Shown: positions 15,703-24,687 of the stretch, piece by piece
Numbering within the stretch: the first letter of the stretch is position 1
Layout: every line of letters starts with the position of its first letter
Assembly: GCA_036763105.1 (NCBI GenBank)
Contig: JBAIYS010000010.1
Location: 62,001-126,000 of the forward strand
Reading direction: 5' to 3'
Length of the DNA stretch: 64,000 nt
DNA from: Peptococcaceae bacterium 1198_IL3148
GTDB taxonomy: Bacteria; Bacillota; Desulfotomaculia; Desulfotomaculales; Desulfohalotomaculaceae
Made by a program: the position numbers and the translations under genes
The notes under the pieces: model-generated
Database searches by the model: none
The model's input: the letters and a program-made list of their open reading frames with translations, nothing else
Told to the model about the DNA's origin: nothing

Positions 15703-17364
15703 ATGTTGATAGATGAAAAACGTATAATCATAGAAAATTTAACCGGAGTAAATTCATCAAAACTTAATTACTATCTGGAATTAAAGAAACGCAATGAAGA
15801 AATTATCAAACAAAACAACCGGTTGGAAATTATTCACCAAATTATTAAAGATATCAATATTGACATGTCAATTTCTGACATTATCCATAGGACATACAGT
15901 AAATTGCCTTTGGTGTTGCCATGTGATTTTTTGGGACTGGCTCTGTTAGAAGATAAGGACTTGTTTATGAAGGCAATGGTTCCTGATAGTGCCTGTTTAA
16001 ATCAACGGTTAACAGCTGACTCTTTACTTTGGCAATGTGTGCAGGAACGTAAATATAAACTTTATAATTTTTCTGACCAAAGTGTGACCATGTGTCAGCA
16101 AATATGTGGTTGCAGTGGTGGTGAAAGCAGTGACATTAATTGTTTGGTGACAATACCGCTCTTTGTCCGGCAAAAGGTGATTGGCGTATTGTCCGTTGGT
16201 TCTAAACAGTATGGTGCTTATACAGATAGTGAGTTGCGCTTCTGTCAACATTTGGCTGATCAGTTGGCTATCTGCATAGAAAATGCTCGCTTATACGACC
16301 AAGTGTTGCAAGGCAAACGGGAATGGGAAGAAACCTTTACAGCAATTAAAGACCCAATTTATTTAATAGATTTAGACCTAAATGTAATGCGCAGCAACAA
16401 CAGGCTGTTACCCTTTATTAATGGCGATAAACAAGGGGACTGTGGACATAAATGTTATCAATTATTGTGGGGCATAAACCGTAAATGTGATAAGTGCTTG
16501 CTGGAAGAAGTAATAAGTACTGGCAAACCAGCTCACAGCAGAAAAAGCGTCAGCGGTTATGTACTTGATGTTTATTACTATCCAGTATTTAACGAGCAAA
16601 ACGAGATCTACGCGGTGATTCATCATATTCAAGATGTAACCGAAAAAGTTAAAATGGAATCTCAGCTAATTCAGTCTGACAAGTTGGCTGCCATTGGTGA
16701 GATGGCAGCAGGGGTGGCTCACGAGCTCAATAACCCCATGACAGTAATAATTGGTACGGCACAATTATTATTGAGGGAAATGGAAAAGGAGCAACCCCAC
16801 GCCAGTTATTTGAAGGATATTATTAATGGTGGTTTGCGCTGCAAACGCATTATACAAAACCTGCTTACCTTTTCGCGCCAGGAACAACAACCGATGGAAC
16901 CGATAGCGGTTAATGAGCAGGTGGAAAATGTTTTGAGTCTTAGCAAATATCAAATTAACCGCAATAAAATTAGTATTGAGACAGACTTGGCTGAAAATTT
17001 GCCTCTAGTTACCGCCAATGCTCAACAATTGCAACAAGTGTTGCTTAATTTTTTGCTAAATGCCCGAGATGCATTGGATAAAATTGATAGAGAAAAATAT
17101 ATTAGAATTAGTACCGGGTTAAATACCACAGACCAAGGGGAGCAACAGGTTTGGCTGGCGGTGGAAGACAATGGTGAAGGAATTGCGGCAGAAAATATGA
17201 ACAAAATTTTTAATCCCTTTTACACCAGCAAAGAGGTTTCCAGGGGTACTGGCTTAGGTTTGTCAGTAAGTCTGGGCATTGCCCAAGCCCATGGTGGCAC
17301 CATTAAAGTTATCAGTGTTGTGGGTGAAGGTAGTACTTTTAAATTAGAGTTACCTATTGACTAA
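15703..17364 (+). CDS. Sensor histidine kinase with GAF and PAS domains
   Basis: A 553-residue soluble two-component kinase with no membrane helix. Order: GAF (about 60-205), PAS (about 215-320), HisKA with the phospho-accepting His in AAGVAHELNNP (about 345), then HATPase with VEDNGEGIAAENM and GTGLGLSVSLG. Both sensor parts carry cysteine clusters: CQQICGC in the GAF and CGHKC plus CDKC in the PAS. These could hold a metal or Fe-S cofactor or respond to aldehydes. The ATG at 15703 fits GAGG upstream. The next gene encodes its NtrC-type partner, so it is the likely input for the alcohol/AOR regulon. Confidence 0.9.
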   Translation: MLIDEKRIIIENLTGVNSSKLNYYLELKKRNEEIIKQNNRLEIIHQIIKDINIDMSISDIIHRTYSKLPLVLPCDFLGLALLEDKDLFMKAMVPDSACLNQRLTADSLLWQCVQERKYKLYNFSDQSVTMCQQICGCSGGESSDINCLVTIPLFVRQKVIGVLSVGSKQYGAYTDSELRFCQHLADQLAICIENARLYDQVLQGKREWEETFTAIKDPIYLIDLDLNVMRSNNRLLPFINGDKQGDCGHKCYQLLWGINRKCDKCLLEEVISTGKPAHSRKSVSGYVLDVYYYPVFNEQNEIYAVIHHIQDVTEKVKMESQLIQSDKLAAIGEMAAGVAHELNNPMTVIIGTAQLLLREMEKEQPHASYLKDIINGGLRCKRIIQNLLTFSRQEQQPMEPIAVNEQVENVLSLSKYQINRNKISIETDLAENLPLVTANAQQLQQVLLNFLLNARDALDKIDREKYIRISTGLNTTDQGEQQVWLAVEDNGEGIAAENMNKIFNPFYTSKEVSRGTGLGLSVSLGIAQAHGGTIKVISVVGEGSTFKLELPID

Positions 17365-17387
17365 AATGCCTGACAAGGGGGAAGAAC

Positions 17388-18911
17388 ATGGAAAAGAAGC
17401 CGGGAATTTTGATTATAGATGACGAAATTGAGATAGGTGTGTTTTTTCGCCGCCTGCTGGAAAGTAAAGGTTATCAAGTGGGAGTAGCCACCACTGGGGA
17501 CGAAGCCGAAACCCTATGGGAAAACCACAACTATCAAGTGGCGCTAATCGATTTGAAACTCCCGGATACAGATGGTTTGACACTTCTCAGAAATTTGAAA
17601 GCTGTCCAACCAGACTGTGAAGTAATTATTATGACTGGTTACGCTACCACCAAAACAGCAGTTAAAGCCATCCAGTTAGGGGCTTTTGATTATATAGAAA
17701 AACCCTTTGAAGATATTGCTGAGATTGAAGAATTGATAAAAAAGGTTTTGGATTATAAGAACCCCATTGGTGATAGTGAACACCGCCCCAGTTGGGCCGA
17801 TACTGCCAATAGCGTGGGTCTTTGCTATGGGGAAAATGAGGAAATGCACCACTTATTAAACATCGCTGACAGAATTGCCAATAAAGATATTAACGTACTA
17901 ATTAATGGTGAAACCGGTACCGGAAAAGAAGTGTTGGCGCGATTTATTCATGCTGCCAGTCGCCGGGTGGACCAAAGCTTTGTGGCGGTTAACTGCGGTG
18001 CTATGCCGGAAAATATTTTAGAAAGTCATTTGTTTGGTCACGAAAAGGGCTCCTTTACCGGTGCTAACAATTTGCATCGGGGTATTTTTGAACTGGCAAA
18101 CAACGGTACATTGTTTTTGGATGAAATTGGGGAAGCCAGCTTAACGATCCAAGTTAAATTATTGCGGGTTTTAGAAACCGGTGAGTTTTATCGAGTGGGT
18201 GGAGAGAAACCTATTCGTACTAACGTAAGGTTAATCGCCGCCACCAATGTGGATCTGGAGCAGGCTGTCAAAGATAAAGTATTTAGAGAAGATTTGTTTT
18301 ATCGTTTAGACGTGGTGCGTTTAGTTTTACCGCCCCTGAGGGACAGGGCAGAGGACATTCCTCATTTAGTAAACTATTATTTACAGCGGTTAGGCACTGC
18401 CGGAGAAACACAAATTTCAGCAGAGGCCATGAAATGGCTAATGGAATACCCATGGCCGGGTAACCTGCGAGAACTATTCAATACCATCAGTCAGGCGGTA
18501 GTTTTATGTGATGATCAAGTTATTTTACCTGAGCACTTGCCGCAAAAGATTATGCGCAATGGTAAAGGAGTATCAGATAACAAAGACACCGCTGCAACCA
18601 CCGATATCGACACTGTTCACAGTATTAAAGAAGTGGTTAATAAATTTAGCGCCGGTGACAAGCTATCCTCCCAACAATTGCTAGATGCTTACCAACTGGT
18701 GAATCAACTAAAAAATGGCATTAAAGAGAACCTTATTAAAAGGGGGATTTCCCCAGAAACACCTGTGTCACTAAGGGACATTGAAGCCCAAGCAATAGAA
18801 GAAACCTTAGCATATTACAGAGGTAATATTAGTGCCGCTGCTAAAGCACTGGGGGTAGGCCGTAATACACTTTATCGCAAAGTAAAAGAATATAATATCG
18901 GGCAAAAATAA
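17388..18911 (+). CDS. Sigma54-dependent response regulator (NtrC family)
   Basis: A 507-residue activator: a receiver domain with phospho-Asp in LIDLKLPDTDG (about 54), an AAA+ domain with Walker A GETGTGKE, the sigma54-contact loop as GSFTGA (a Ser variant of GAFTGA), and a C-terminal Fis-type HTH (ISAAAKALGVGRNTLYRKV). A longer linker than usual (about residues 395-460) separates AAA+ and HTH. It is encoded 23 bases after its kinase. Intact -24/-12 promoters in front of the nearby ADH and AOR genes make these its obvious targets. The regulator pair sits between its two target groups. Confidence 0.94.
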   Translation: MEKKPGILIIDDEIEIGVFFRRLLESKGYQVGVATTGDEAETLWENHNYQVALIDLKLPDTDGLTLLRNLKAVQPDCEVIIMTGYATTKTAVKAIQLGAFDYIEKPFEDIAEIEELIKKVLDYKNPIGDSEHRPSWADTANSVGLCYGENEEMHHLLNIADRIANKDINVLINGETGTGKEVLARFIHAASRRVDQSFVAVNCGAMPENILESHLFGHEKGSFTGANNLHRGIFELANNGTLFLDEIGEASLTIQVKLLRVLETGEFYRVGGEKPIRTNVRLIAATNVDLEQAVKDKVFREDLFYRLDVVRLVLPPLRDRAEDIPHLVNYYLQRLGTAGETQISAEAMKWLMEYPWPGNLRELFNTISQAVVLCDDQVILPEHLPQKIMRNGKGVSDNKDTAATTDIDTVHSIKEVVNKFSAGDKLSSQQLLDAYQLVNQLKNGIKENLIKRGISPETPVSLRDIEAQAIEETLAYYRGNISAAAKALGVGRNTLYRKVKEYNIGQK

Positions 18912-18935
18912 GGGCGCTGGGCGCCCTTGTTTTTG
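18909..18935 (+). terminator. Terminator after the sigma54 regulator
   Basis: The stem AAGGGCGC/GCGCCCTT (18910-18917, 18921-18928) with a 3-nt loop is followed by GTTTTT. It lies at the convergent junction with the MoaD-like gene. Confidence 0.92.
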
Positions 18936-18938
18936 GGC

Positions 18939-19229
18939 CTATTCCCTATTTTCTTTACTATAAAATCCCAGATGGACCCGGTAAATACTGGGTATGCCTT
19001 GGGGTACAAAGGCCACTCTGTCACCTGGCTTAATAGCGTGCTTAAGGCCGAAAGCCACTCCGTTTACAAACATCGCCTCAATGTTGTCAGCTGGAATGTC
19101 CAATTGTTTAATTAAATCAGAACCAGTGATACCATTTTCTGGAATAGCAACTGTTTTGGGTATACTCCAACCTCTTTCTTTAAAAAGTTGCTGCATTTCT
19201 GCAAAGGCTCGTAACTCAATTGTAGCCAC
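18939..19229 (-). CDS. MoaD/ThiS-like beta-grasp protein without terminal Gly-Gly
   Basis: A 96-residue ubiquitin-fold protein: MATIELRAF start, a central NIEAMFVNGVAFGLKHAIKPGD hairpin region, and GDRVAFVPQGIP. MoaD proteins end in Gly-Gly, which is needed for thiocarboxylation; here the chain runs on as PSIYRVHLGFYSKENRE, so it cannot act as a sulfur carrier without processing. Comparable proteins sit beside tungsten AOR genes in anaerobes. GTG at 19229 follows GGGGGG. It is transcribed away from the AOR gene, and a sigma54-like promoter on the minus strand (19279-19294) suggests co-regulation. Confidence 0.75.
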   Translation of the reverse strand: MATIELRAFAEMQQLFKERGWSIPKTVAIPENGITGSDLIKQLDIPADNIEAMFVNGVAFGLKHAIKPGDRVAFVPQGIPSIYRVHLGFYSKENRE

Positions 19230-19278
19230 TTATGAAATCCCCCCTTGAATATGTACTTATATTCTGAATATATCATAT

Positions 19279-19294
19279 TGCAATTTTTTCTCCA
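19279..19294 (-). promoter_or_regulatory. Candidate sigma54 promoter of the divergent MoaD-like gene
   Basis: On the minus strand TGGAGAAAAAATTGCA keeps the invariant GG and GC exactly ten bases apart and has a perfect -12 element, with a weaker -24 (TGGAG for TGGCA). It is 50 bases from the GTG start. A 14-bp palindrome CCAATATATATTGG (19292-19305) overlaps the -24. Confidence 0.65.
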
Positions 19295-19359
19295 ATATAT
19301 ATTGGCGTTTATGTCAATATTCAATTACCAGCTATGTTTCAAAATATGACAGGCGTTCC

Positions 19360-19393
19360 AAAACAGAGCCTAATCCCGTCCTGTTTTAGTACA
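19360..19393. promoter_or_regulatory. Candidate activator site between divergent sigma54 promoters
   Basis: The inverted repeat AAAACAG-N14-CTGTTTT (19360-19366, 19381-19387) overlaps TTTTAGTACA (19384-19393), the half-site of the ADH activator palindrome. It lies between the minus-strand promoter (19279-19294) and the AOR promoter (19431-19446), so one bound activator could serve both. Confidence 0.55.
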
Positions 19394-19430
19394 AATGTTA
19401 ATTATTGCTACTAATAGGATTGTTTTTTGT

Positions 19431-19446
19431 TGGCATGTTTTTTGCA
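19431..19446 (+). promoter_or_regulatory. Sigma54 (-24/-12) promoter of the AOR gene
   Basis: TGGCATGTTTTTTGCA matches TGGCA(C/T)-N5-TTGCA with the correct ten bases between GG and GC. It lies about 185 bases upstream of the AOR start, leaving a long leader in which no clear structure was found. Confidence 0.9.
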
Positions 19447-19629
19447 ACTTATAATTAGTAAAAATAGTTTTAATTTTGCGACAGGGGGGGGTATTTAGAT
19501 TTTTTCTAATTTGTCTAAATATTACTAGCTATTGGGAGCAGGATTTGGATGAATCGTGTAGAATTTTATTACCTATAGAATAGAGAAAAAATTAAGAAGA
19601 TTAGATTAAACAATTAAGGAGGGTTTAAA

Positions 19630-21351
19630 TTGTTAAAGTTTATCAGAATTGACATGACTGCTAAAAAAGTAACCGTTGAAGAAACACCAGAGAAGTACCT
19701 AGCACTGGGTGGCCGCGCATTAACCTCTCAATTTATTTTGGATGAAGTGCCTGCCGAATGCCATCCACTGGGAGCTAAAAACAAATTAATCATTACTCCT
19801 GGATTATTGTCCGGCACCAATGCACCATCATCCGGACGGCTTTCCATTGGCGGTAAAAGCCCATTAACCGGTGGTATTAAAGAAGCCAATGCCGGTGGTA
19901 TTACTTCTCAAAAAATTGCTAACTTAGGTATTAAAGCAATTGTTATTGAAGGTATGGCTGATTCGGGTACCTATATTGCCCGGGTAACTGCAGATAATGT
20001 CGAATTAATTCCTGCTGACGATTTAGCAGGTAAAGGCACTTACGAATTAACTTCTATTTTACTAGAACGCTATAATCCAAAGGCCGGTATAATTTGCATT
20101 GGCCCTGCTGGCGAAATGAAAATGCTGTCCGCCGGTATTACAAACAATGACATGGAAGGTAACTCCAGTCGTTATGCTGGTCGCGGTGGTTTAGGCGCTG
20201 TGATGGGTTCCAAAGGTTTAAAAGCTATTGTGGTTGAAGCAGACAAGACCTTTGATGCACCTGTAAAAGATAAAGAACGCTTTAAGGCTGCTGCCAAGAA
20301 GTTTGCTCAAATTCTGATTCAACACCCAGTTAGTGGAGATGGCTTACCAAAGTATGGCACCAACGTTTTGATGAATATCATTAACGAAGCTGGTGGATTA
20401 CCCACTCGCAACTTCAGCACCGGTCGTTTTGACGCTGCCAACGAAGTGGGCGGTGAGAAGTTGGCTGAAGTGGCCACTGCCCGCGGCGGTAAAGCTACCC
20501 ACGCTTGCCACCCTGGTTGTGTAATCCGTTGCTCTAACGTTTATCCTATGCCGGATGGTAAGGTTTGTTCTCCAATTGAATACGAAACCGCTTGGGGCTT
20601 TGGTCCTAACTTAGATATTAGTGATTTAGATGTAGTGGCTAAGCTAAACTATATTTGTAACGATGTGGGTCTGGACACCATTGAAGTTGCAGGTACTCTA
20701 GGCGTACTGATGGAAGCAGGTGCATTGCAATTTGGGGATGGCCAAGGTGCTATAACTGCTTTAGAGGAAGTCGCTAAGGGCACTCCGCTGGGTCGGATTA
20801 TTGGTGCTGGCGCGGCTGTTGCTGGTAAAGTTTATGGTGTTACCAGAGTACCCACCGTTAAAGGGCAAAGCATACCTGCTTACGACCCCCGTTCGGTCCG
20901 CGGTAATGGGGTAACCTATGCCACCACCACTATGGGTGCCGACCACACTGCAGGTTATGCTGTAACCGCTAACATTCTTAAGGTCGGTGGCTTTGTAGAT
21001 CCAACTAAAGATGGTGGCCAAATTGAATTGTCTCGCAATTTACAAATTGCCACCGCTGCTGTTGACGCCACTGGGCTTTGCCTATTTGTAGCCTTTGCAG
21101 TGCTAGATAACCCAGAAGGTTTGCCTACCATCGTAGAAATGCTGAACGCTCAATATGGCACTGAGCTGACAGTTGACGATGTGACAGCTTTAGGTCAACA
21201 AATTCTGAAGAATGAGCGGGAGTTTAACGCCAAGGCTGGCTTTACTAAAGCTGATGACCGGCTGCCAGAATTCTTCTACGAAGAGGAATTGGCACCACAC
21301 AACACCAAGTTTGATTTAAAAGAAAAGCTGGACGAAGTGTTTAACTTCTAA
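19630..21351 (+). CDS. aor: Tungsten-containing aldehyde:ferredoxin oxidoreductase
   Basis: A 573-residue AOR that oxidises aldehydes to carboxylic acids (or the reverse) with ferredoxin, using a bis-tungstopterin cofactor and one [4Fe-4S] cluster. The N-terminal pterin-binding domain contains GGRALTSQ, GLLSGTNAPSSGR and GGITSQKIANLGI. The cluster ligands are the closely spaced Cys of CHPGCVIRC (about 298-306) plus a C-terminal Cys in DATGLCLF. TTG at 19630 follows AAGGAGGG. The sigma54 promoter, adjacent ADH genes and downstream cofactor genes show it is the second step of an alcohol-to-acid pathway yielding reduced ferredoxin, or an acid-reducing route run backwards. Confidence 0.96.
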   Translation: MLKFIRIDMTAKKVTVEETPEKYLALGGRALTSQFILDEVPAECHPLGAKNKLIITPGLLSGTNAPSSGRLSIGGKSPLTGGIKEANAGGITSQKIANLGIKAIVIEGMADSGTYIARVTADNVELIPADDLAGKGTYELTSILLERYNPKAGIICIGPAGEMKMLSAGITNNDMEGNSSRYAGRGGLGAVMGSKGLKAIVVEADKTFDAPVKDKERFKAAAKKFAQILIQHPVSGDGLPKYGTNVLMNIINEAGGLPTRNFSTGRFDAANEVGGEKLAEVATARGGKATHACHPGCVIRCSNVYPMPDGKVCSPIEYETAWGFGPNLDISDLDVVAKLNYICNDVGLDTIEVAGTLGVLMEAGALQFGDGQGAITALEEVAKGTPLGRIIGAGAAVAGKVYGVTRVPTVKGQSIPAYDPRSVRGNGVTYATTTMGADHTAGYAVTANILKVGGFVDPTKDGGQIELSRNLQIATAAVDATGLCLFVAFAVLDNPEGLPTIVEMLNAQYGTELTVDDVTALGQQILKNEREFNAKAGFTKADDRLPEFFYEEELAPHNTKFDLKEKLDEVFNF

Positions 21352-21431
21352 TTAACTAATAAATGTTATTTGCAGCATAGCTAAAAATGTTGTAAAATAA
21401 AAAGTACCAATCCGCTAGGAGGGTGAACTGT

Positions 21432-21671
21432 TTGCTTCTGGAAGTTAGATTGTATAGTGGATTAGAAAAATTTGTTGCAGGTGCTACTTACGGAAAGCCA
21501 CTGGCGGTGGAGCTGCCGGATGGAGCCAATGTTAAAGAACTGTTAGCTAAACTAAACATTCCGGAAGTTGAGGTTTTCTCCATTCTGGCCAATGGTATTC
21601 ACCGTCATTTAGAAGATGTGTTAAATGATGGCGATCGAGTAGCTTTATTCCCACCGGTTGGCGGAGGTTAA
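21432..21671 (+). CDS. moaD: MoaD/ThiS family sulfur carrier, canonical
   Basis: A 79-residue beta-grasp protein ending in VGGG, i.e. with the C-terminal Gly-Gly needed for adenylation and thiocarboxylation by MoeB. It supplies sulfur for the dithiolene of molybdopterin/tungstopterin. TTG at 21432 is chosen over GTG at 21423 because AGGAGGG (21417-21423) would overlap the latter. It follows the AOR gene by about 80 bases with no terminator between, so it is in the AOR transcript. The MoeB/ThiF-like protein encoded at 25616 is the expected activating enzyme. No moaE is seen in the window. Confidence 0.85.
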   Translation: MLLEVRLYSGLEKFVAGATYGKPLAVELPDGANVKELLAKLNIPEVEVFSILANGIHRHLEDVLNDGDRVALFPPVGGG

Positions 21672-21685
21672 GTCAAGCAAATAAT

Positions 21686-21716
21686 ACAAGCGGGTCAAGG
21701 CACCCGCTTGTATTTT
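21686..21716 (+). terminator. Terminator after the AOR-moaD unit
   Basis: A 10-bp stem ACAAGCGGGT/ACCCGCTTGT (21686-21695, 21702-21711) with a short loop and ATTTT tail. Confidence 0.88.
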
Positions 21717-21723
21717 CATGTCG

Positions 21724-21743
21724 TTATGCATAAATAAACATAA
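21724..21743. promoter_or_regulatory. Inverted repeat upstream of the tungstate transporter
   Basis: TTATG-N10-CATAA (21724-21728, 21739-21743), containing the perfect palindrome TTATGCATAA, lies 25 bases before tupB. It is a candidate site for a ModE/TunR-like oxyanion repressor; no such gene is in the window. Confidence 0.4.
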
Positions 21744-21767
21744 GGGATCGACGGTTGGTGAAATAAA

Positions 21768-22469
21768 ATGGATTGGATTTTGCAAGGAATTAAGGAAGCA
21801 ATTTTATTGCTATTACATGGTGATAAAGAAGTTATCGGTATTACTTTACTAACCCTAAGGGTGTCCTGTACGGCCACTTTGATTAGCGTGTTAATTGGAG
21901 TGCCCATCGGTTACCTGTTGGCCTTTTATAATTTTCCGGGACGCAAATTTTTTGTTAGTATGGTTAACTTAGGCATGGGCTTTCCTCCAACTGTGGTTGG
22001 CTTGTGGGTATTTATTCTACTATCCAGAAATGGTCCCCTGGGGGATTGGGAGCTACTATACTCGCCGGTGGCGATTATCATCGCCCAAGCCATTATTGCT
22101 TCACCAATAGTGATGGGATTTTCGGTGGCGGCTTTTCAGCAATTAAATCCTAAAATAAGGGTGCAAATTCTTTCACTGGGCGCATCGCAGTTACAGTTAA
22201 TGTTTTTATTGGTCAGAGAGGCTTGGCTGGGCTTAATGGCTGCAGTGATGGCTGGCTTCGGTGGAGTTATTTCCGAAGTGGGCGCCTCGATGATGGTGGG
22301 TGGCAATATTAGAGGAGAAACTCGTACTTTAACCACCGCCATGGTGATGGAAGTTTCCAAGGGCCAAGAAGATTTGGCCATTGCATTGAGCTTAATTCTT
22401 TTGTGTTTGGCTTATCTTGTGGTGGTGGTGTTAACAATGAACCAGCAGCGGGGGCGAACCATTCAATGA
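21768..22469 (+). CDS. tupB: Tungstate/molybdate ABC transporter permease (TupB-like)
   Basis: A 233-residue membrane protein with about six helices and the binding-protein-dependent permease loop (EVGASMMVGGNIRGETRTLTT). Sequence and length match TupB-type permeases of the high-affinity tungstate importer rather than ModB. It overlaps the ATPase gene by four bases. The periplasmic tungstate-binding protein TupA, normally the first gene of this operon, is not upstream; the preceding gene is moaD. TupA may be encoded elsewhere. The position directly behind a tungsten enzyme and ahead of cofactor genes supports tungstate as substrate. Confidence 0.85.
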   Translation: MDWILQGIKEAILLLLHGDKEVIGITLLTLRVSCTATLISVLIGVPIGYLLAFYNFPGRKFFVSMVNLGMGFPPTVVGLWVFILLSRNGPLGDWELLYSPVAIIIAQAIIASPIVMGFSVAAFQQLNPKIRVQILSLGASQLQLMFLLVREAWLGLMAAVMAGFGGVISEVGASMMVGGNIRGETRTLTTAMVMEVSKGQEDLAIALSLILLCLAYLVVVVLTMNQQRGRTIQ

Positions 22470-23155
22470 GTAAAGCAATTTTAGTAGCCAAAGAAATTAC
22501 AGTGATCAGAGATAGCCGAGTAATTTTAGATGCACCAGCGGTAGAATTAAAGCAGGGCGAAGTGTTGGCCCTGATGGGACATAATGGTGCCGGCAAAAGT
22601 ACGTTATTACAAGTGCTGGCATTAGTGCTAAAACCTAATCAAGGGAGATTATACTTTGATGGTGAACTGGTACAACGTAGTAATACGCTAAAAATCCGTC
22701 GAAAAATGGCGGCTGTAATGCAGCAACCATTGCTTTTAGATACTACTGTTTACAAGAACGCTGCTGTAGGTATGCAACTAAGAAAAGTACCGAAAAAGGA
22801 TATTGAAAAACGAGTGCTGCCGTGGTTGGAGCGTTTGGGTGTGGCCCATTTGGCCCATCAATCGGTTCGCAACTTATCTGGTGGTGAGGCTCAGCGGGTG
22901 AGTTTAGCCAGAGCGTTGGTACTGGAACCCCAAGTGCTATTTTTGGATGAACCCTTTTCTGCATTGGACACGCCGACCAGAGAAGCATTACTGACTGATT
23001 TAAGCGCTATATTAAAAGAGAATAATATGACAGCGGTATTTGTCACCCATGATTATCGGGAAATACCCAAGTTGGCCGATAGAGTGGTGGAGTTGGAACA
23101 AGGCAAGATAATTGACAGCTTTGCCAGCAATGAAATGAAAACAAAAGTGGTTTAA
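22466..23155 (+). CDS. tupC: Tungstate/molybdate ABC transporter ATPase (TupC-like)
   Basis: A 229-residue ABC ATPase: Walker A GHNGAGKST, Q-loop MQQPLLLD, signature LSGGEAQRVSLARAL, Walker B VLFLDEPFSAL and switch His in VTHDYREI. ATG at 22466 overlaps the permease stop (ATGA). Earlier in-frame starts would run deep into tupB. It lacks the C-terminal TOBE/Mop oxyanion-sensing domain of ModC, again fitting TupC. It energises import of tungstate for the AOR and the pterin-cofactor genes that follow in the same operon. Confidence 0.87.
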   Translation: MSKAILVAKEITVIRDSRVILDAPAVELKQGEVLALMGHNGAGKSTLLQVLALVLKPNQGRLYFDGELVQRSNTLKIRRKMAAVMQQPLLLDTTVYKNAAVGMQLRKVPKKDIEKRVLPWLERLGVAHLAHQSVRNLSGGEAQRVSLARALVLEPQVLFLDEPFSALDTPTREALLTDLSAILKENNMTAVFVTHDYREIPKLADRVVELEQGKIIDSFASNEMKTKVV

Positions 23156-23212
23156 TTGTTAGAATTGTTAGTTAGTTGGGAGAATTATACTAAAAATATA
23201 GAAGGTGAAAAT

Positions 23213-24190
23213 ATGCTGGACGGTTACAAGCGCAACATTAGTTATTTAAGAATATCTGTCACCGATCGCTGCAACCTGCGTTGTGTTTACTGTATGCCTC
23301 CCGATGGTGTAGAGCAAATGTCTCACGATGAGGTACTAACCTTGGAGGAAACATTTCAGTTGGTTAAAGCTGCTACTTTACTTGGTATTCGCAAGGTGCG
23401 TTTAACAGGTGGAGAGCCGCTTGTCCGTCTAGGGATAGTGGATTTGGTGGAAAAAATCAACTCTTTGCCCGAGATAGATGATATTTCCATGACTACCAAT
23501 GGTATTTTGTTAAAAAAGATGGGCAAAGATTTAAAAAAGGCAGGCTTAAAGCGAGTTAACATTAGCTTAGACAGTCTGCAGGCTGATACTTTTCAAGAAA
23601 TTACCCGTAACGGTGATTTAAAGCAAGTTATAGCTGGTATTGAAGAAGCTTTAAGTTTGGGGCTGGAGCCAGTGAAACTGAACACAGTGGTGGTGAGGGG
23701 TGTTAATTTAGGCGAGGTGGTGGACTTTGCCCGCTGGACTAAAGAAACCCCCATACATGTGCGTTTTATAGAATTAATGCCCATTGGCACCTCTAGCCCA
23801 TGGGCCGGTGAGTGCTTTGTGCCCGCCCAGGAAATTAAAGAGATAATTGAAGGCCAGTTGGGTAAAATGGATGATGAATACAAATTAACCGGCAGTGGCC
23901 CAGCCAAATACTATCGGTTGAGCAATGCTGCTGGAACCATTGGCTTTATAACAGCCATGAGCAATCATTTTTGTGCCAATTGCAATCGGTTGCGTTTGAC
24001 TGCCAATGGCCAATTACGACCATGCCTATTTGATAAACGGGAAATAGATGTCAAGTCTGCTCTGCGGGCTGGTAGCAGTGATATGGAACTGGCTAAAATA
24101 ATTGCCCAGGCGGTATCATTAAAACCAGATCGACACCACATGCAGCAAGGTTGGAATGATCTTAGGGTAATGTCACAAATTGGAGGTTAG
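23213..24190 (+). CDS. moaA: GTP 3',8-cyclase (MoaA)
   Basis: A 325-residue radical SAM enzyme that converts GTP to 3',8-cyclo-GTP, the first step of molybdopterin/tungstopterin synthesis. The N-terminal cluster motif CNLRCVYC, the C-terminal second cluster ([18 protein letters not shown]) and the terminal Gly-Gly are all present. ATG at 23213 follows GAAGGTGA; an upstream TTG in frame has no ribosome site. It is followed two bases later by moaC, which makes the next enzyme of the pathway. Confidence 0.97.
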   Translation: MLDGYKRNISYLRISVTDRCNLRCVYCMPPDGVEQMSHDEVLTLEETFQLVKAATLLGIRKVRLTGGEPLVRLGIVDLVEKINSLPEIDDISMTTNGILLKKMGKDLKKAGLKRVNISLDSLQADTFQEITRNGDLKQVIAGIEEALSLGLEPVKLNTVVVRGVNLGEVVDFARWTKETPIHVRFIELMPIGTSSPWAGECFVPAQEIKEIIEGQLGKMDDEYKLTGSGPAKYYRLSNAAGTIGFITAMSNHFCANCNRLRLTANGQLRPCLFDKREIDVKSALRAGSSDMELAKIIAQAVSLKPDRHHMQQGWNDLRVMSQIGG

Positions 24191-24192
24191 CT

Positions 24193-24687
24193 ATGTCTGA
24201 ATTGACCCATTTTGATGCCAGGGGTAGGGCCCGCATGGTGGAGGTGGGCACTAAAGCTGAATCAATGCGAGAAGCGGTGGCCCGGGGCGAAGTAGTAATG
24301 AAGCCTGAAACCTTAACCATGATTGAAACAGGTGGTATGGCTAAAGGTGATGTGCTGGGGGTGGCCAGGGTTGCAGGTATTATGGCAGCCAAAGAAACAC
24401 CACACTTGATACCGATGGCTCACCCCATATCAATTACCGGGGCCAATGTTAATTTTCAGTTTAAATATCCTGACACAGTGGAAATAGAGGCTAGCGTGCG
24501 GATTACCGGTAAAACCGGTGTGGAAATGGAGGCACTGACGGCTGTTAGTGTGGCGGCTTTGACTATTTATGATATGTGCAAAGCAGTGGATAAAGGAATG
24601 CTAATTGATAATATCAGGCTGGTGAAAAAGACCGGTGGTAAAAGTGGAGAATTTAACAGGGAGGGCGAACAACCATGGGAAAAATAG
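24193..24687 (+). CDS. moaC: Cyclic pyranopterin monophosphate synthase (MoaC)
   Basis: A 164-residue enzyme that completes formation of cyclic pyranopterin monophosphate from 3',8-cyclo-GTP. Characteristic motifs are [51 protein letters not shown] and the catalytic Lys in [10 protein letters not shown]. It is two bases after moaA and overlaps the MOSC gene by 13 bases, so it is tightly coupled in the operon. Confidence 0.97.
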   Translation: MSELTHFDARGRARMVEVGTKAESMREAVARGEVVMKPETLTMIETGGMAKGDVLGVARVAGIMAAKETPHLIPMAHPISITGANVNFQFKYPDTVEIEASVRITGKTGVEMEALTAVSVAALTIYDMCKAVDKGMLIDNIRLVKKTGGKSGEFNREGEQPWEK

